Notes: generated by a model from the letters alone, not told the origin. Positions 1 through 7,699 are shown, counted from the first letter of the stretch. The stretch: DNA of 15,099 nt from Syntrophorhabdus sp. (GCA_020724025.1 DYHU01000052.1:2268-17366); one strand, 5' to 3'. Translations and numbers: made by a program.

Positions 1-823
1 TCTTGACGGGTTTTCGGGTCCGGTGGGCTAAAAGGATGGCGATATATTCATAGGCATAGGTGTCGAGCTTGCTTCCGAACCCTCCACCGATCATGGCTTT
101 GATCACCCGGACCTTCTTGCCCTGCAATCCCATGGCCGAGAGGGCATCGAGGTAGTCTTTCTGCGCCAGGGAGGGGATCTGCGTATTGCTGTGCATCGTG
201 AGATTATTTTTCAGGTCGAATTGTGCTACGCATCCGCTTGTTCCCAGACAGCAGTGGGTGACCCAGGTCACTTTGAAACGGTCTTCCGCTACATAGGCTG
301 AGTTTTTTCTTGCCTCATCCACATCTCCCGTAATCAATCTCCAGGGGAGGTTGAGCACATTGGTCGGTTTCTTCTCCTTTCCACCCACATGTTCTTCATG
401 GATGAGGGGGGCTCCTTCCTTCATCGCCTCCTCAGGATCAAATATCGCCGGAAGGATTTCGTATTCGACCCTGATGAGATGGATGGCCTCCTCAGCGATG
501 TCCGGATCGATCGCGGCCACAGCGGCAACCTCATCGCGGTAGGACCGGACCTTATTGGCTTTGAGCGGGGGGTTATCCTTGTAAACCCCGAATTTAATGG
601 GAGGGATGTTGTAGCCCGTTAAAACCGCCTTCACCCCTGGAAGCCTTTCCGCCTCAGAGGTGTCGATCCTCAATATTCTTGCGTGGGGATGGGGGCTGTA
701 GAGAATCTTTCCGTAAAGCATCCCTGGCACCTTGAGGTCGTGGATATAGACCGCCTTTCCGGTGACCTTCTCCTCAGCATCCATCTTGGGAATCCGCTTT
801 CCGATATTGATAAAGTCCTGCAT
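1..823 (-). CDS. Molybdopterin-binding (large) subunit of a xanthine dehydrogenase/CO dehydrogenase family hydroxylase, 5' part only
   Basis: This is the N-terminal 274 codons of the catalytic subunit; the gene runs off the left edge and no stop occurs in the visible frame. The family hydroxylates C-H bonds of heterocycles, aromatics or aldehydes (or oxidises CO) at a molybdenum-cytosine-dinucleotide centre. Seen: the N-terminal a/b-hammerhead pattern (KVTGKAVYIHDL at 19-30, PHPHARI at 44-50, LPGVKAVLTG at 61-70), then SNTQIPS at 212-218 and the molybdopterin-contacting GGGFGSK at 246-252. The active-site loop that would separate CoxL types from others lies outside the window. The ATG at 823 is preceded by GGAGGGAGGA. 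It follows the [2Fe-2S] subunit after a 118-bp repeat-filled gap, giving the FAD, Fe-S, Mo order of coxMSL. The segment LGTSGC at 193-198 differs from the usual LEP/LET pattern. The family is certain; the substrate is unknown. Confidence 0.93.
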   Translation of the reverse strand, partial: MQDFINIGKRIPKMDAEEKVTGKAVYIHDLKVPGMLYGKILYSPHPHARILRIDTSEAERLPGVKAVLTGYNIPPIKFGVYKDNPPLKANKVRSYRDEVAAVAAIDPDIAEEAIHLIRVEYEILPAIFDPEEAMKEGAPLIHEEHVGGKEKKPTNVLNLPWRLITGDVDEARKNSAYVAEDRFKVTWVTHCCLGTSGCVAQFDLKNNLTMHSNTQIPSLAQKDYLDALSAMGLQGKKVRVIKAMIGGGFGSKLDTYAYEYIAILLAHRTRKPVK

Positions 824-840
824 AAGTCCTCCCTCCAATT

Positions 841-938
841 ATTTCGGATTTCGGAATTTCCCCCCCACCCTCTCCCTCCCCCTCGAGGGGGGAGGGTTGG
901 GGAGGGGGTGCCGCAATCCGCAATCCGCATTCCGCAAT
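841..938. repeat. Intergenic GC-rich palindrome flanked by 7-bp tandem repeats
   Basis: The gap between the Fe-S and Mo subunit genes holds two copies of ATTTCGG (841-854). Next comes a C-rich to G-rich palindrome centred on CTCGAG (about 861-909), and then four tandem heptamers of CCGCAAT with one variant (911-938). A second GC-rich palindrome of the same pattern lies after dctP. In RNA this would form a very stable hairpin between two subunit genes. No U-tract follows it on the minus strand, so it does not look like a simple terminator. Confidence 0.75.
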
Positions 939-941
939 GCA

Positions 942-1409
942 TTATTGTTCACTCACCGCTTTGATGGCCTGGATGATCTGGAGATAACCCGTACAGCGAC
1001 ATAAATTTCCGGCTATTCCATGGCGAATCTCTTCCTCCGTAGGTTTCTTGTTCTCGTCCAGAAGGGCTTTCGCAGAAAGGACCATCCCGGGCGTACAAAA
1101 GCCGCACTGGATTGCTCCGTATTCAACAAAAGCCTTCTGGATGGAGTTGAGGTTTCCCTGGGCATCGGTCAGGCCCTCGATCGTTGTAACATTTTTCCCC
1201 TCGGCTTCGAGTGCAGGAAAGATACAGGAGTTGACCGTTTTACCATTGAGGAGGACCGTGCAGGCGCCGCACTCGCCCATGCCACATCCTTCCTTTGTTC
1301 CGGTGAGTTCGAATTTATCCCTCAGGAGTTGCAACAGGGTGAGATGAGGTTCGATCTCTAACTGGACGGGTTCGCCGTTCAAGGTGAAGTGGATGGTTTG
1401 TTTACTCAT
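942..1409 (-). CDS. [2Fe-2S] (small) subunit of the molybdenum hydroxylase
   Basis: This 155-residue electron-transfer subunit passes electrons from the molybdenum site to FAD. An N-terminal plant-type ferredoxin domain carries C42, C47, C50 and C62 (CGMGECGAC then NSC). A C-terminal helical domain carries C102 and C105 (CGFCTPG) and C137 and C139 (CRCTG). All eight cluster ligands are present and the length is typical of CoxS/HcrC-type subunits (about 150-165). The ATG at 1409 has GAAAGGAGC just upstream. The protein has no twin-arginine signal, so the enzyme is probably cytoplasmic. It lies 122 bp after the FAD subunit and before the Mo subunit. Which family member it is (CO, nicotinate, 4-hydroxybenzoyl-CoA and so on) cannot be settled from this subunit. 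Confidence 0.96.
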   Translation of the reverse strand: MSKQTIHFTLNGEPVQLEIEPHLTLLQLLRDKFELTGTKEGCGMGECGACTVLLNGKTVNSCIFPALEAEGKNVTTIEGLTDAQGNLNSIQKAFVEYGAIQCGFCTPGMVLSAKALLDENKKPTEEEIRHGIAGNLCRCTGYLQIIQAIKAVSEQ

Positions 1410-1424
1410 AGAATGCTCCTTTCA

Positions 1425-1508
1425 GGATCGCTGCGCTTGAGGATCGCTATCGCTTAAGGTTAAAGGCAAAATCTTTTGGCCTCAAGCCTCAAGTCTCGCA
1501 AGCGAGAC
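1425..1508. repeat. Intergenic direct repeats and small palindrome
   Basis: Between the FAD and Fe-S subunit genes are two 16-bp direct repeats (1425-1440 and 1441-1456, 13 of 16 identical, starting GGATCGCT). Two tandem CCTCAAG heptamers follow (1480-1493), then the perfect palindrome GTCTCGC-AA-GCGAGAC (1493-1508). No run of T follows the hairpin on either strand, so it is better read as a repeat or mRNA stem than as a terminator. Confidence 0.6.
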
Positions 1509-1531
1509 ACTCCTCCATCCTCTATCGAAGA

Positions 1532-2503
1532 CTACCATAGCCTTACCGGAAAGACAGTCTCTTCTGGTCTCAGCACTCTCTCTATGGATTTCATCGCCAT
1601 GCGTTTCACCAGGACCTTGATCATGTCTCTACGGTACCAGGCCTCGCTCCGGAGGCTATTCCTGGGCTGGGCTTCTTTAACAGCAGTTTCGGCAACTTCC
1701 TCCAAGAGCTCGTCACTGATCTTCTTGCCCCTCAAAAGATTCTCAGCCTTCGTCGCCCTCATCGGCGTGGGAGCGGCCACTCCCAGAGCGATTCGGGCTT
1801 CTTTACAGATTACTTCATCTCCCTCAAGGGAATGGAGAACCGTTGAGATAGGGGAGGCGGTGCAGAGAAGATCAGAGCAGGTCACGGTCCCCTTATCAAG
1901 GGAGAGAAGGACGGCAACTCCGAGGATGGGAAGATCCAGCGCCTGCCGTCTCTGGTGTTTCCAGTAAGCAGAGCCTGTGTTGGGAAGGGGCTTGGGAATT
2001 AAAATCTCTGTCAGAATCTCGCCCTTCTCTAAAACCGTTTCTCCCGGCCCGGTGAAGAATTGCTCGATGGGAAGGATCCTTTCGGTCTTCATACTCTTCA
2101 GTTTGACCTGTGCGCCCAGAGCAAGGAGGGGTGCGGCGGTATCGGCCGAGGGAGCGGCCGTAACGATATTTCCTCCAATCGTCGCCACATTGCGGATCTG
2201 GACAGAGCCAAGGACATCCGTTGCATCGGTCAGGGCAGAAAAATCTTTCCGGATCAATTCTGACTTTTCAATGGCGCGGTGAGTAACCAACGGGCCAATC
2301 CTGAGCATTCCGTTATACTCCATTTGATCCAATCCCGGGACCCCTTGGAGGGAGATAAGGACATCCGGAGACAGCTTCTTCTGTTTGATCATAACGATGA
2401 CGTCCGTTCCCCCTGCGATGAGCCGGGCTCTATTCCCGTATTGATCCAGAAGGATGAGCGCCTCATCGAGGGTATGGGGCTTGAGGTAGTCAAACCTTTT
2501 CAT
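1532..2503 (-). CDS. FAD-binding (medium) subunit of the molybdenum hydroxylase
   Basis: This 323-residue subunit is of the CoxM/XdhB type; it takes electrons from the [2Fe-2S] subunit to FAD and on to an acceptor. The two FAD pyrophosphate motifs are clear: AGGTDV at 30-35 and IRNVATIGGNI at 103-113, followed by AAPSAD at 116-121. The C-terminal CO-dehydrogenase flavoprotein domain is present (LGVAAPTPMRA near 241-251). There is no cysteine-rich insertion after the second FAD motif, so the extra [4Fe-4S] cluster of 4-hydroxybenzoyl-CoA reductase beta subunits is absent. The ATG at 2503 overlaps the livF stop by four bases (ATGA) and has GGAGGT five bases upstream inside livF. This implies translational coupling of the hydroxylase to the transporter. 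Confidence 0.95.
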   Translation of the reverse strand: MKRFDYLKPHTLDEALILLDQYGNRARLIAGGTDVIVMIKQKKLSPDVLISLQGVPGLDQMEYNGMLRIGPLVTHRAIEKSELIRKDFSALTDATDVLGSVQIRNVATIGGNIVTAAPSADTAAPLLALGAQVKLKSMKTERILPIEQFFTGPGETVLEKGEILTEILIPKPLPNTGSAYWKHQRRQALDLPILGVAVLLSLDKGTVTCSDLLCTASPISTVLHSLEGDEVICKEARIALGVAAPTPMRATKAENLLRGKKISDELLEEVAETAVKEAQPRNSLRSEAWYRRDMIKVLVKRMAMKSIERVLRPEETVFPVRLW

Positions 2504-3240
2504 AGAGACCTCCGTTTCTCACGATAATCCTTGCCGAGATAAGCCTTCCTGACTTCTTCGTTCTCCATCAAAGCCTTTGCTTCCCCTTTCAGAGTAATTC
2601 TTCCGGTCTCGAGCACATAGCCCCGATGGGCAATCCGGAGGGCGGCCTTTGCATTCTGCTCAACGAGAAGAATCGTCGTTCCATCCTCCTGCAATTTGCA
2701 GATGACATTAAAAATCTCCATAACGATCAGGGGAGCCAAACCCAGAGAGGGTTCATCCAGGAGCATCAACCTGGGTCTTCCCATGATGCCCCGGCCAATG
2801 GAGAGCATCTGTTGCTCCCCGCCGCTCAATGTGCCGGCTTTTTGTTCCCTTCTTTCCTTAAGAATGGGGAAGAGTTCCATCACATAGTGGAGGTCTTTTT
2901 CAATATCTTTTCTCGATTCTCCGGAGAATCGGAGAAACGCCCCCAGTTCCAGATTTTCGAGAACAGTGAGGGGACTGAAGAGTTGCCGTCCCTCGGGGAC
3001 CTGAACAATTCCCAGGGCAACGATTTTCTCCGGAGAGATTCGGGAGATCTCGATCTCATTGAAACGGATCGATCCGGTGCGGGGCGGAGTGACGGCAGAA
3101 ACGGTGTTCAGAAGGGTCGACTTGCCCGCGCCATTCGAGCCGATGAGGGCAACGATCTCCTCCTTTTCGATATGGAGGGAGAGGTCTTTCAGTGCATGGA
3201 TCTGACCATAGTAAGTATTGATCCGGTCAATGGCGAGCAT
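2500..3240 (-). CDS. livF: ABC transporter ATPase, LivF type
   Basis: This is one of the two ATP-binding subunits of a HAAT-family importer, acting at the inner face of the membrane with LivG to power LivHM. In its 246 residues the Walker A motif GSNGAGKST lies at 34-42, the signature LSGGEQQ at 138-144 and Walker B LMLLDEP at 158-164. The start MLAIDRINTYYG and the VPEGRQLF segment (81-88) are typical of LivF. It begins four bases after the end of livG and its last codons overlap the FAD subunit gene. HAAT systems carry branched-chain amino acids, amides, urea or aromatic acids, so the gene name gives the subunit type and not a proven substrate. Confidence 0.95.
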   Translation of the reverse strand: MLAIDRINTYYGQIHALKDLSLHIEKEEIVALIGSNGAGKSTLLNTVSAVTPPRTGSIRFNEIEISRISPEKIVALGIVQVPEGRQLFSPLTVLENLELGAFLRFSGESRKDIEKDLHYVMELFPILKERREQKAGTLSGGEQQMLSIGRGIMGRPRLMLLDEPSLGLAPLIVMEIFNVICKLQEDGTTILLVEQNAKAALRIAHRGYVLETGRITLKGEAKALMENEEVRKAYLGKDYREKRRSL

Positions 3241-3243
3241 TCC

Positions 3244-4011
3244 TCATTCCTCTCCCAGGTAGGCCTGAATCACTTTTGGATCCTTCTGGACCTCTTCGGG
3301 GGTTCCCCCTGAGATCTTCTGTCCATAGTTGAGGACCGTAATTTTGTCGGAGATCCCCATCACCAGGTTCATATCATGTTCGACCAGGACGATCGTGATT
3401 CCCATCTTCTTTATCTTCAATATCAGTTCCGCCATCTCCTCTGTCTCCCTGATGTTGAGACCTGCGACAGGTTCGTCCAGGAGGAGGAGTTTTGGTTTTC
3501 CAGCGAGGGCCCGGGCGATCTCGAGACGCTTCTGCTCCCCGTAGGGAAGGCTGGAGCTGTGCCAGTCTGACTTGCTTTCGAGATGGAAGAAGCGGAGCAG
3601 GGAGGCCCCCTCTTCGGCTACCTGCCTCTCCTCCCTTTTCACCTTTGGAAGATGGAGGAGGCAGTTTAGAAATTCTGATTCGGTCTGGGTATGAAGGCCG
3701 ACCATGACATTCTCAAGGACGGTCATGTTGTGAAAGACCTGAAGGTTCTGGAAAGTCCGGGTGATTCCCTGATAGGCGATATGGAACGGTTTGAGTCTGG
3801 AAATCGTCTTTTCTTCGAAGATGATCTTTCCGGAGGTGGGAAGATAAATTCCTGTGATGAGGTTGATCAGGGTGGTCTTGCCTGCACCGTTAGGCCCGAT
3901 GATCGCCGTGATCTCATTCCGTCTGACCTCAAACGAAACGTCGTTGAGGGCGGCGACCCCGCCAAATAACTTCCGAATCCGATCCACCTTCAGTATGATT
4001 TCAGAATTCAT
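3244..4011 (-). CDS. livG: ABC transporter ATPase, LivG type
   Basis: This is the second ATPase of the HAAT importer, 255 residues. Walker A GPNGAGKTT is at 39-47, the family-typical signature LPYGEQK at 155-161, Walker B LLLLDEP at 175-181 and the H-loop histidine near 212 (VEHD). The IARTFQN-like Q-loop region reads ITRTFQN (83-89), as expected. The gene abuts livF. The ATG at 4011 has no convincing Shine-Dalgarno sequence: the bases before it read TTAGGTTTAATTTGAAACG. A repeat element ends only about 15 bp upstream, so the native leader may have been displaced. No other in-frame start lies close by that would keep the N-terminal strand. Confidence 0.95.
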   Translation of the reverse strand: MNSEIILKVDRIRKLFGGVAALNDVSFEVRRNEITAIIGPNGAGKTTLINLITGIYLPTSGKIIFEEKTISRLKPFHIAYQGITRTFQNLQVFHNMTVLENVMVGLHTQTESEFLNCLLHLPKVKREERQVAEEGASLLRFFHLESKSDWHSSSLPYGEQKRLEIARALAGKPKLLLLDEPVAGLNIRETEEMAELILKIKKMGITIVLVEHDMNLVMGISDKITVLNYGQKISGGTPEEVQKDPKVIQAYLGEE

Positions 4012-4016
4012 CGTTT

Positions 4017-4229
4017 CAAATTAAACCTAAATTGAGCGATTCTTTTTGAAATACCCTGTAGCCGCCCCGTTTCTTCGGGACGTTTTAAAATCATCTATTG
4101 CCTGCCTGCCGCAGGCAGGGGTGATTCGTAGGGCAAGGCTTCAGTCCCGCCACTGGCGGGACATTATAAGCAACCCTTAAAGGGTTGCCCTACGATTAAA
4201 TTTAGGAAAATCGCTCAATTCAAATTAAA
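4017..4229. mobile_element. MITE-like element with terminal inverted repeats and flanking 9-bp direct repeats
   Basis: Exact 12-bp inverted repeats AATTGAGCGATT (4030-4041) and AATCGCTCAATT (4209-4220) bound a segment of about 190 bp. The 9-mer CAAATTAAA occurs on both outer sides (4017-4025 and 4221-4229) and could be a target-site duplication, although four extra bases separate it from the left repeat. Inside are the palindrome CCTGCCTGC-C-GCAGGCAGG (4101-4119) and a nested inverted repeat CGTAGGGCAA...TTGCCCTACG (4127-4194) that encloses GTCCCGCC-act-GGCGGGAC (4144-4162). No protein is encoded. It separates livM from livG. The mobile-element reading is inference. Confidence 0.6.
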
Positions 4230-4243
4230 GATATTTGAAAATT

Positions 4244-4490
4244 TCCCTCTCCTCAGTGGCTGACCTTAGCACACACTTGACACAGGGGCCATTGTAAGTG
4301 TTTGATTTTAAAGTAACTTTTTTTAATTGTAAAATGTCGAATAAGGAATATCGAATGCCGAGGCGAACTCTTCGTAATTCAACTGTTCTTTATTCGATAT
4401 TCAATATTCAATGTTTTTCAATAGTTACAACCATCCCCCAAAATACCCCCTGTGTCAAGTGTGAGCAAGGATCAGCCTCAGTGGGAGGGA
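4244..4490. mobile_element. 247-bp MITE-like inverted-repeat element overlapping the livM 3' end
   Basis: Imperfect inverted repeats of about 44 bp lie at 4244-4288 and 4447-4490. Both contain CACACTTGACACAGGGG when read inward. The interior is AT-rich and carries heptamers in opposite orientations (TCGAATA/AGGAATA/TCGAATG at 4337-4357 and TATTCGA/TATTCAA/TATTCAA at 4391-4411). Similarity between the arms may extend outward through TTGAAAATT into livM codons. There is no transposase gene, so any movement would need help in trans. The element supplies the livM stop codon. Together with the preceding element it fills the 466-bp gap between livM and livG, where I see no gene. Confidence 0.65.
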
Positions 4491-5476
4491 GGAGAATTTT
4501 CAATCAGGGTTTTCACCTTTCGCCTTCGGTAGAAGTTATAGAAGCTGACCACAATCCCTTCCGGAAGAAAGACGAGGACAAGGGTGAGGATGGCGCCATA
4601 GACGATGATATTAAATTTTTCCGCAACATGGAGGATCTCCGAAAGGACGGTCAGAATGCCTGCTCCGAAAAAAGCGCCCCAGACACTTCCCATCCCTCCC
4701 ACGATGACCATGGTGACCACCTGGATGGAGTAATAGAAATCGAAACTCCTCGGGCTGATGAATGTGAGGTAGTGGGCATAGAGGCTTCCTGCAAGAGAGG
4801 CAAAGATGGCGCTCAGGACAAAGACCTTGGTCTTGTATTTATCCGTATCGATTCCTAAGGTGTTGGCGGCCACTTCACTGCCGTGGATGGCCTTGAGCGC
4901 CCTCCCCACACGGGAATTGACCAAGTTAACCGAGACGAGAATGCAGAGGAAGGCAAAGGCCCAAATGAGGTAGAAGTTCTTAAGGTCATCATTGAAGACG
5001 AGTTTCCCAATGGAGAGATGGGGGATTCCGGGGAATCCGGAAGGACCGCCGGTGATTCGGTCCAATTCGACCATGAAGATATTTACGATAATGCTGAATC
5101 CGAGCGTGGCCATCACTAAGTAGTGGCCCTTCAATTTGAGGGAAGGGTAACCGACGAAGTAGGCGACCATCCCGGTGATGATCATGGCCAAGACGATGGT
5201 CGGCCATGGAGGGAATCCGTAGGTGGTGGTCAGAATGGCGGAAAGATAGGCCCCCATCCCGTAGAAGGCGGCATGGCCCAGAGAGATCTGCCCAGCAAAA
5301 CCGATGAGCAGATTGAGGCCGACGACCACAATGGTATTGAGGCCGACGACATTCATCACGATGAAGTAGTATTTATTTTTTACCAACAGGGGGATGAGGA
5401 TGATGCCCAGGGCAAACAGGAGAAAAAATAGACTTTCTTTTCTTCTAAAGAATGGTCCCATCGATTTTCGACTCAC
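4478..5476 (-). CDS. livM: ABC transporter permease, LivM type
   Basis: This is one of the two membrane subunits of the HAAT importer. It has 332 residues, several hydrophobic segments from about residue 16 onward, and the conserved LivM loop GQISLGHAAFYGMGAY at 62-77. The VTMVIVGGMGSVWGA segment toward the C-terminus is the usual ATPase-coupling region. The GTG at 5476 gives 332 residues; an ATG at 5461 would give 327. Neither has a strong Shine-Dalgarno sequence, so the start is uncertain. It begins 25 bp after livH. The last residues (about NSPPSH) and the TGA stop fall in the outer arm of the adjacent inverted-repeat element, so the native C-terminus may have been replaced. Confidence 0.94.
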   Translation of the reverse strand: MSRKSMGPFFRRKESLFFLLFALGIILIPLLVKNKYYFIVMNVVGLNTIVVVGLNLLIGFAGQISLGHAAFYGMGAYLSAILTTTYGFPPWPTIVLAMIITGMVAYFVGYPSLKLKGHYLVMATLGFSIIVNIFMVELDRITGGPSGFPGIPHLSIGKLVFNDDLKNFYLIWAFAFLCILVSVNLVNSRVGRALKAIHGSEVAANTLGIDTDKYKTKVFVLSAIFASLAGSLYAHYLTFISPRSFDFYYSIQVVTMVIVGGMGSVWGAFFGAGILTVLSEILHVAEKFNIIVYGAILTLVLVFLPEGIVVSFYNFYRRRKVKTLIENSPPSH

Positions 5477-5501
5477 GCCTCAGGGCTTAAGTGTCGCGCT
5501 T

Positions 5502-6386
5502 TTATACTCGCTCTGACTCACCATAACCTAAAAGTCCTGTCGGTTTGAAAAAGAGCACCATCAGGAGGATCAAAAAGGCAAAGGCATTCTTAAATTTGGA
5601 AGAGATCAATCCGGCGCCGAGGGATTCCAGCACCCCGAGTGCCAATCCTCCGACAATGGCTCCCGCATTGTTTCCATAGCCGCCAAGAATGGCGGCAGAG
5701 AACCCCTTCAGGGCCAGCATGATGCCGGTGTCATAGGAGGTCGTGGTGATGGGCGCAATGATCATTCCCCCCACGGCGCCGATTCCTCCACTCATGGCAA
5801 AGGAGAGCAGGACCATCCGGTTGACGCTGATCCCCATGAGCGAGGCGGCCTTTCGATTGACTGCTGTTGCCCTCATTGCCTTCCCGATCAGGGTTCGATG
5901 AAAAAAGTATTGAAGGAAGATGACGACTCCAATCGTGATGCCGAAGATCCAGAGATGTTGTGGAAGGATGGCCGCGCCTAAAATATGGATGACTTTCTCA
6001 CCGGAAAAGGAGGGAAGGGGGACATTATCAGGCCCCCACGCCAGAAGCGTCGCTCCCCGGATGGTGGAGGAGAGGCCGATCGTGATGAAGACGAGAACGA
6101 TGATGGCTTTCGATTTGGCGACCCGGATGGGTCCTCTTTCGATGAGAGCGCCCAGAAGGATAACCGTTGTCATCGACAGAAAAAAGGAGAGGAGGAGGGG
6201 AATTCCCAGAACCGAATAATAGGTATACATCATCATTCCGCCCAGCGTGACAAATTCACACTGGACGAAGTTGACGATCCCCGTGGCATTGTGAATGATA
6301 TTAAATCCGAGGGCCACCAGGGCATAGATAGCCCCTATGGTGAGGCCGGTTAGAACATACTGCAGAATCTGCTCATAAAGTTCCAT
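5502..6386 (-). CDS. livH: ABC transporter permease, LivH type
   Basis: This is the partner permease of LivM, 294 residues, largely hydrophobic. The N-terminal segment LTGLTIGAIYALVALGFNII and the following NATGIVNFVQ (33-42) are diagnostic of LivH. The cytoplasmic coupling segments GKAMRATAVNRKAASLMGI (168-186) and KGFSAAILGG (227-236) are intact. The ATG at 6386 has only a weak ribosome site (GATGGA). It lies 86 bp after the binding-protein gene, with a strong hairpin in that gap, and 25 bp before livM. Confidence 0.95.
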   Translation of the reverse strand: MELYEQILQYVLTGLTIGAIYALVALGFNIIHNATGIVNFVQCEFVTLGGMMMYTYYSVLGIPLLLSFFLSMTTVILLGALIERGPIRVAKSKAIIVLVFITIGLSSTIRGATLLAWGPDNVPLPSFSGEKVIHILGAAILPQHLWIFGITIGVVIFLQYFFHRTLIGKAMRATAVNRKAASLMGISVNRMVLLSFAMSGGIGAVGGMIIAPITTTSYDTGIMLALKGFSAAILGGYGNNAGAIVGGLALGVLESLGAGLISSKFKNAFAFLILLMVLFFKPTGLLGYGESERV

Positions 6387-6436
6387 TGTTATCCATCTCT
6401 GATTGTGAAAAGAGTTGCGATTGGCCGCATAAAACT

Positions 6437-6465
6437 GGCCGAAGTCCCAGTCAGGGACTTCGGCC
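6437..6465 (-). terminator. Hairpin between binding-protein gene and livH (attenuator or partial terminator)
   Basis: A perfect 12-bp stem GGCCGAAGTCCC/GGGACTTCGGCC with a five-base loop is followed on the minus strand by AGTTTTAT. The T-run is short, so partial termination or 3'-end protection is more likely than a full stop. Either would raise the binding protein relative to the permeases. Confidence 0.65.
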
Positions 6466-6472
6466 TCTGTTT

Positions 6473-7612
6473 CTATTCGACCAGTTTAAATCTTCCCTTC
6501 TCCGCTTTCACCAGGGCGACATCTTTCACCGTTGTCCCGGTGTGGTCTTCGGGGGAGAGGTTGTAGACACCGCTGAGTCCGACATAGCCCTTCATTCCTT
6601 CGAGGGCATCCCGGATCTTGGCCCTGTCAGGTCCTGCCTTCTTAATCGCTTCGAGGAGAAGGTAGGCCGCATCCGCTCCGTAAGCCACCATCGTTCCAGG
6701 GACGTCTTTGAAACGTGTTTCATATTCTTTGATGTAATCTAAGAGTTTCTTCTTCTGAACATCCGCATCAGGGAGTTGATCCGCCACAACGATCTTGGTC
6801 GAAGGCATCATCACCCCTTCTGCGGCATCGCCGGCCAGTTTAAAGAAGATGGGCTCGGCGGCGCCGTGGCATTGAAAGAGGGGGACGGTAATGCCCAAGG
6901 CGCGGGCGTTCTTGATCGTAATGCCCATCGGTGGACCAATGGTCCAGATGATGATGGCCTGAGGGCCTCTGGCATTGATTCGTGTCAACTGGGCAGTCAT
7001 GTCCACATCTTTCATGTCAAAGGTCTCTTTTGCCACCACCTCAAATCCAAGTTTCCCTGCGAGCCGATCCACAATGGCCGCCCCATCCTTTCCAAAGCCG
7101 TCAGAGGCATGGAGAAAGCCGACCTTGGTGAGGTTATGCTTCTTCAGATAGAGAGCAATACGTTCCATAGCATCCGCAGCCCGGTAGGGCGATTTGAAGA
7201 CCCATTTTCTTACGGGCGTGATGATGACATCTCCACCGGCATGCATGAAGGTGGGAATTCCCTCTTTTTCGAGCGTGGGAATCATGGCCATTCCCGTATC
7301 GGTCCGGGTAGGTCCGATCAGGGCGACGATCGGTTGCGTCTCGACCATCTTTTTAAGAACCATGACAGCCTTGGTGGGATCGCTTTCATCGTCACCGACT
7401 ACCATCTCGATCGGTCGGCCCCCCACACCGCCTTTTTTGTTAAATTCATCGATTGCGATCAGAACGGAATTTCTCTGTGCTGCCCCGATGTGGGCTCCTG
7501 GGCCGGTCAGGGAAAAGATCGCTCCGATTTTGATGGGTTCGGCTCCATAGCCGACACCCGAAGAGAACATGCAGAATCCCAAAACAAGCATCATCAATAA
7601 TCCTCTTTTCAT
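6473..7612 (-). CDS. Periplasmic ligand-binding protein of the HAAT ABC importer (LivK-like)
   Basis: This 379-residue protein belongs to the Peripla_BP_6 type I family and should capture the substrate in the periplasm for LivHMGF. A signal peptide is visible: MKR, a hydrophobic stretch to about residue 20, and a likely cut after GYGA (24) before EPIKIG. C14 is not in a lipobox. The mature start KIGAIFSLTGPGA, the ALIGPTRTD segment (97-105) and VGFLHASDGFGKDG are classic family features. The ATG at 7612 has a near-perfect GGAGGTGAT Shine-Dalgarno. The leader upstream holds a tandem 13-mer and a promoter with an overlapping palindrome. Related proteins bind branched-chain amino acids, amides or aromatic acids. 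Next to a molybdenum hydroxylase and a CoA ligase, an aromatic or heterocyclic acid is a reasonable guess, but only a guess. Confidence 0.93.
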   Translation of the reverse strand: MKRGLLMMLVLGFCMFSSGVGYGAEPIKIGAIFSLTGPGAHIGAAQRNSVLIAIDEFNKKGGVGGRPIEMVVGDDESDPTKAVMVLKKMVETQPIVALIGPTRTDTGMAMIPTLEKEGIPTFMHAGGDVIITPVRKWVFKSPYRAADAMERIALYLKKHNLTKVGFLHASDGFGKDGAAIVDRLAGKLGFEVVAKETFDMKDVDMTAQLTRINARGPQAIIIWTIGPPMGITIKNARALGITVPLFQCHGAAEPIFFKLAGDAAEGVMMPSTKIVVADQLPDADVQKKKLLDYIKEYETRFKDVPGTMVAYGADAAYLLLEAIKKAGPDRAKIRDALEGMKGYVGLSGVYNLSPEDHTGTTVKDVALVKAEKGRFKLVE

Positions 7613-7673
7613 ATTTTATCACCTCCGGAATAATGGATAGTAAAACGAACCTGAAACTTCCTTCTTCTTCCTT

Positions 7674-7699
7674 AAGATTTAACGACAAGATTTAACGAC
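7674..7699. repeat. Perfect tandem 13-bp repeat in the liv operon leader
   Basis: AAGATTTAACGAC occurs twice head to tail, 7674-7686 and 7687-7699. It lies between the predicted promoter and the ribosome site of the binding-protein gene, so it would be transcribed. It could be a protein-binding site or a chance duplication. Confidence 0.7.

Noticed and set aside
1532..2503. FAD subunit considered as HcrB of 4-hydroxybenzoyl-CoA reductase, because of its length (323) and the aromatic-type context.
   Set aside because: The cysteine-rich [4Fe-4S] insertion expected after the TIGGN motif is absent.
4298..4858. Plus-strand open frame of 186 codons across the livM-livG gap and livM.
   Set aside because: It spans the inverted-repeat element and then runs antisense to livM. 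The codons after the repeat are charged shadow sequence with no recognisable fold.
6776..7600. Long plus-strand open frame of 274 codons opposite the binding-protein gene.
   Set aside because: It is rich in His, Gly and Asp with no recognisable domain, and lies fully antisense to a convincing gene with signal peptide and ribosome site.
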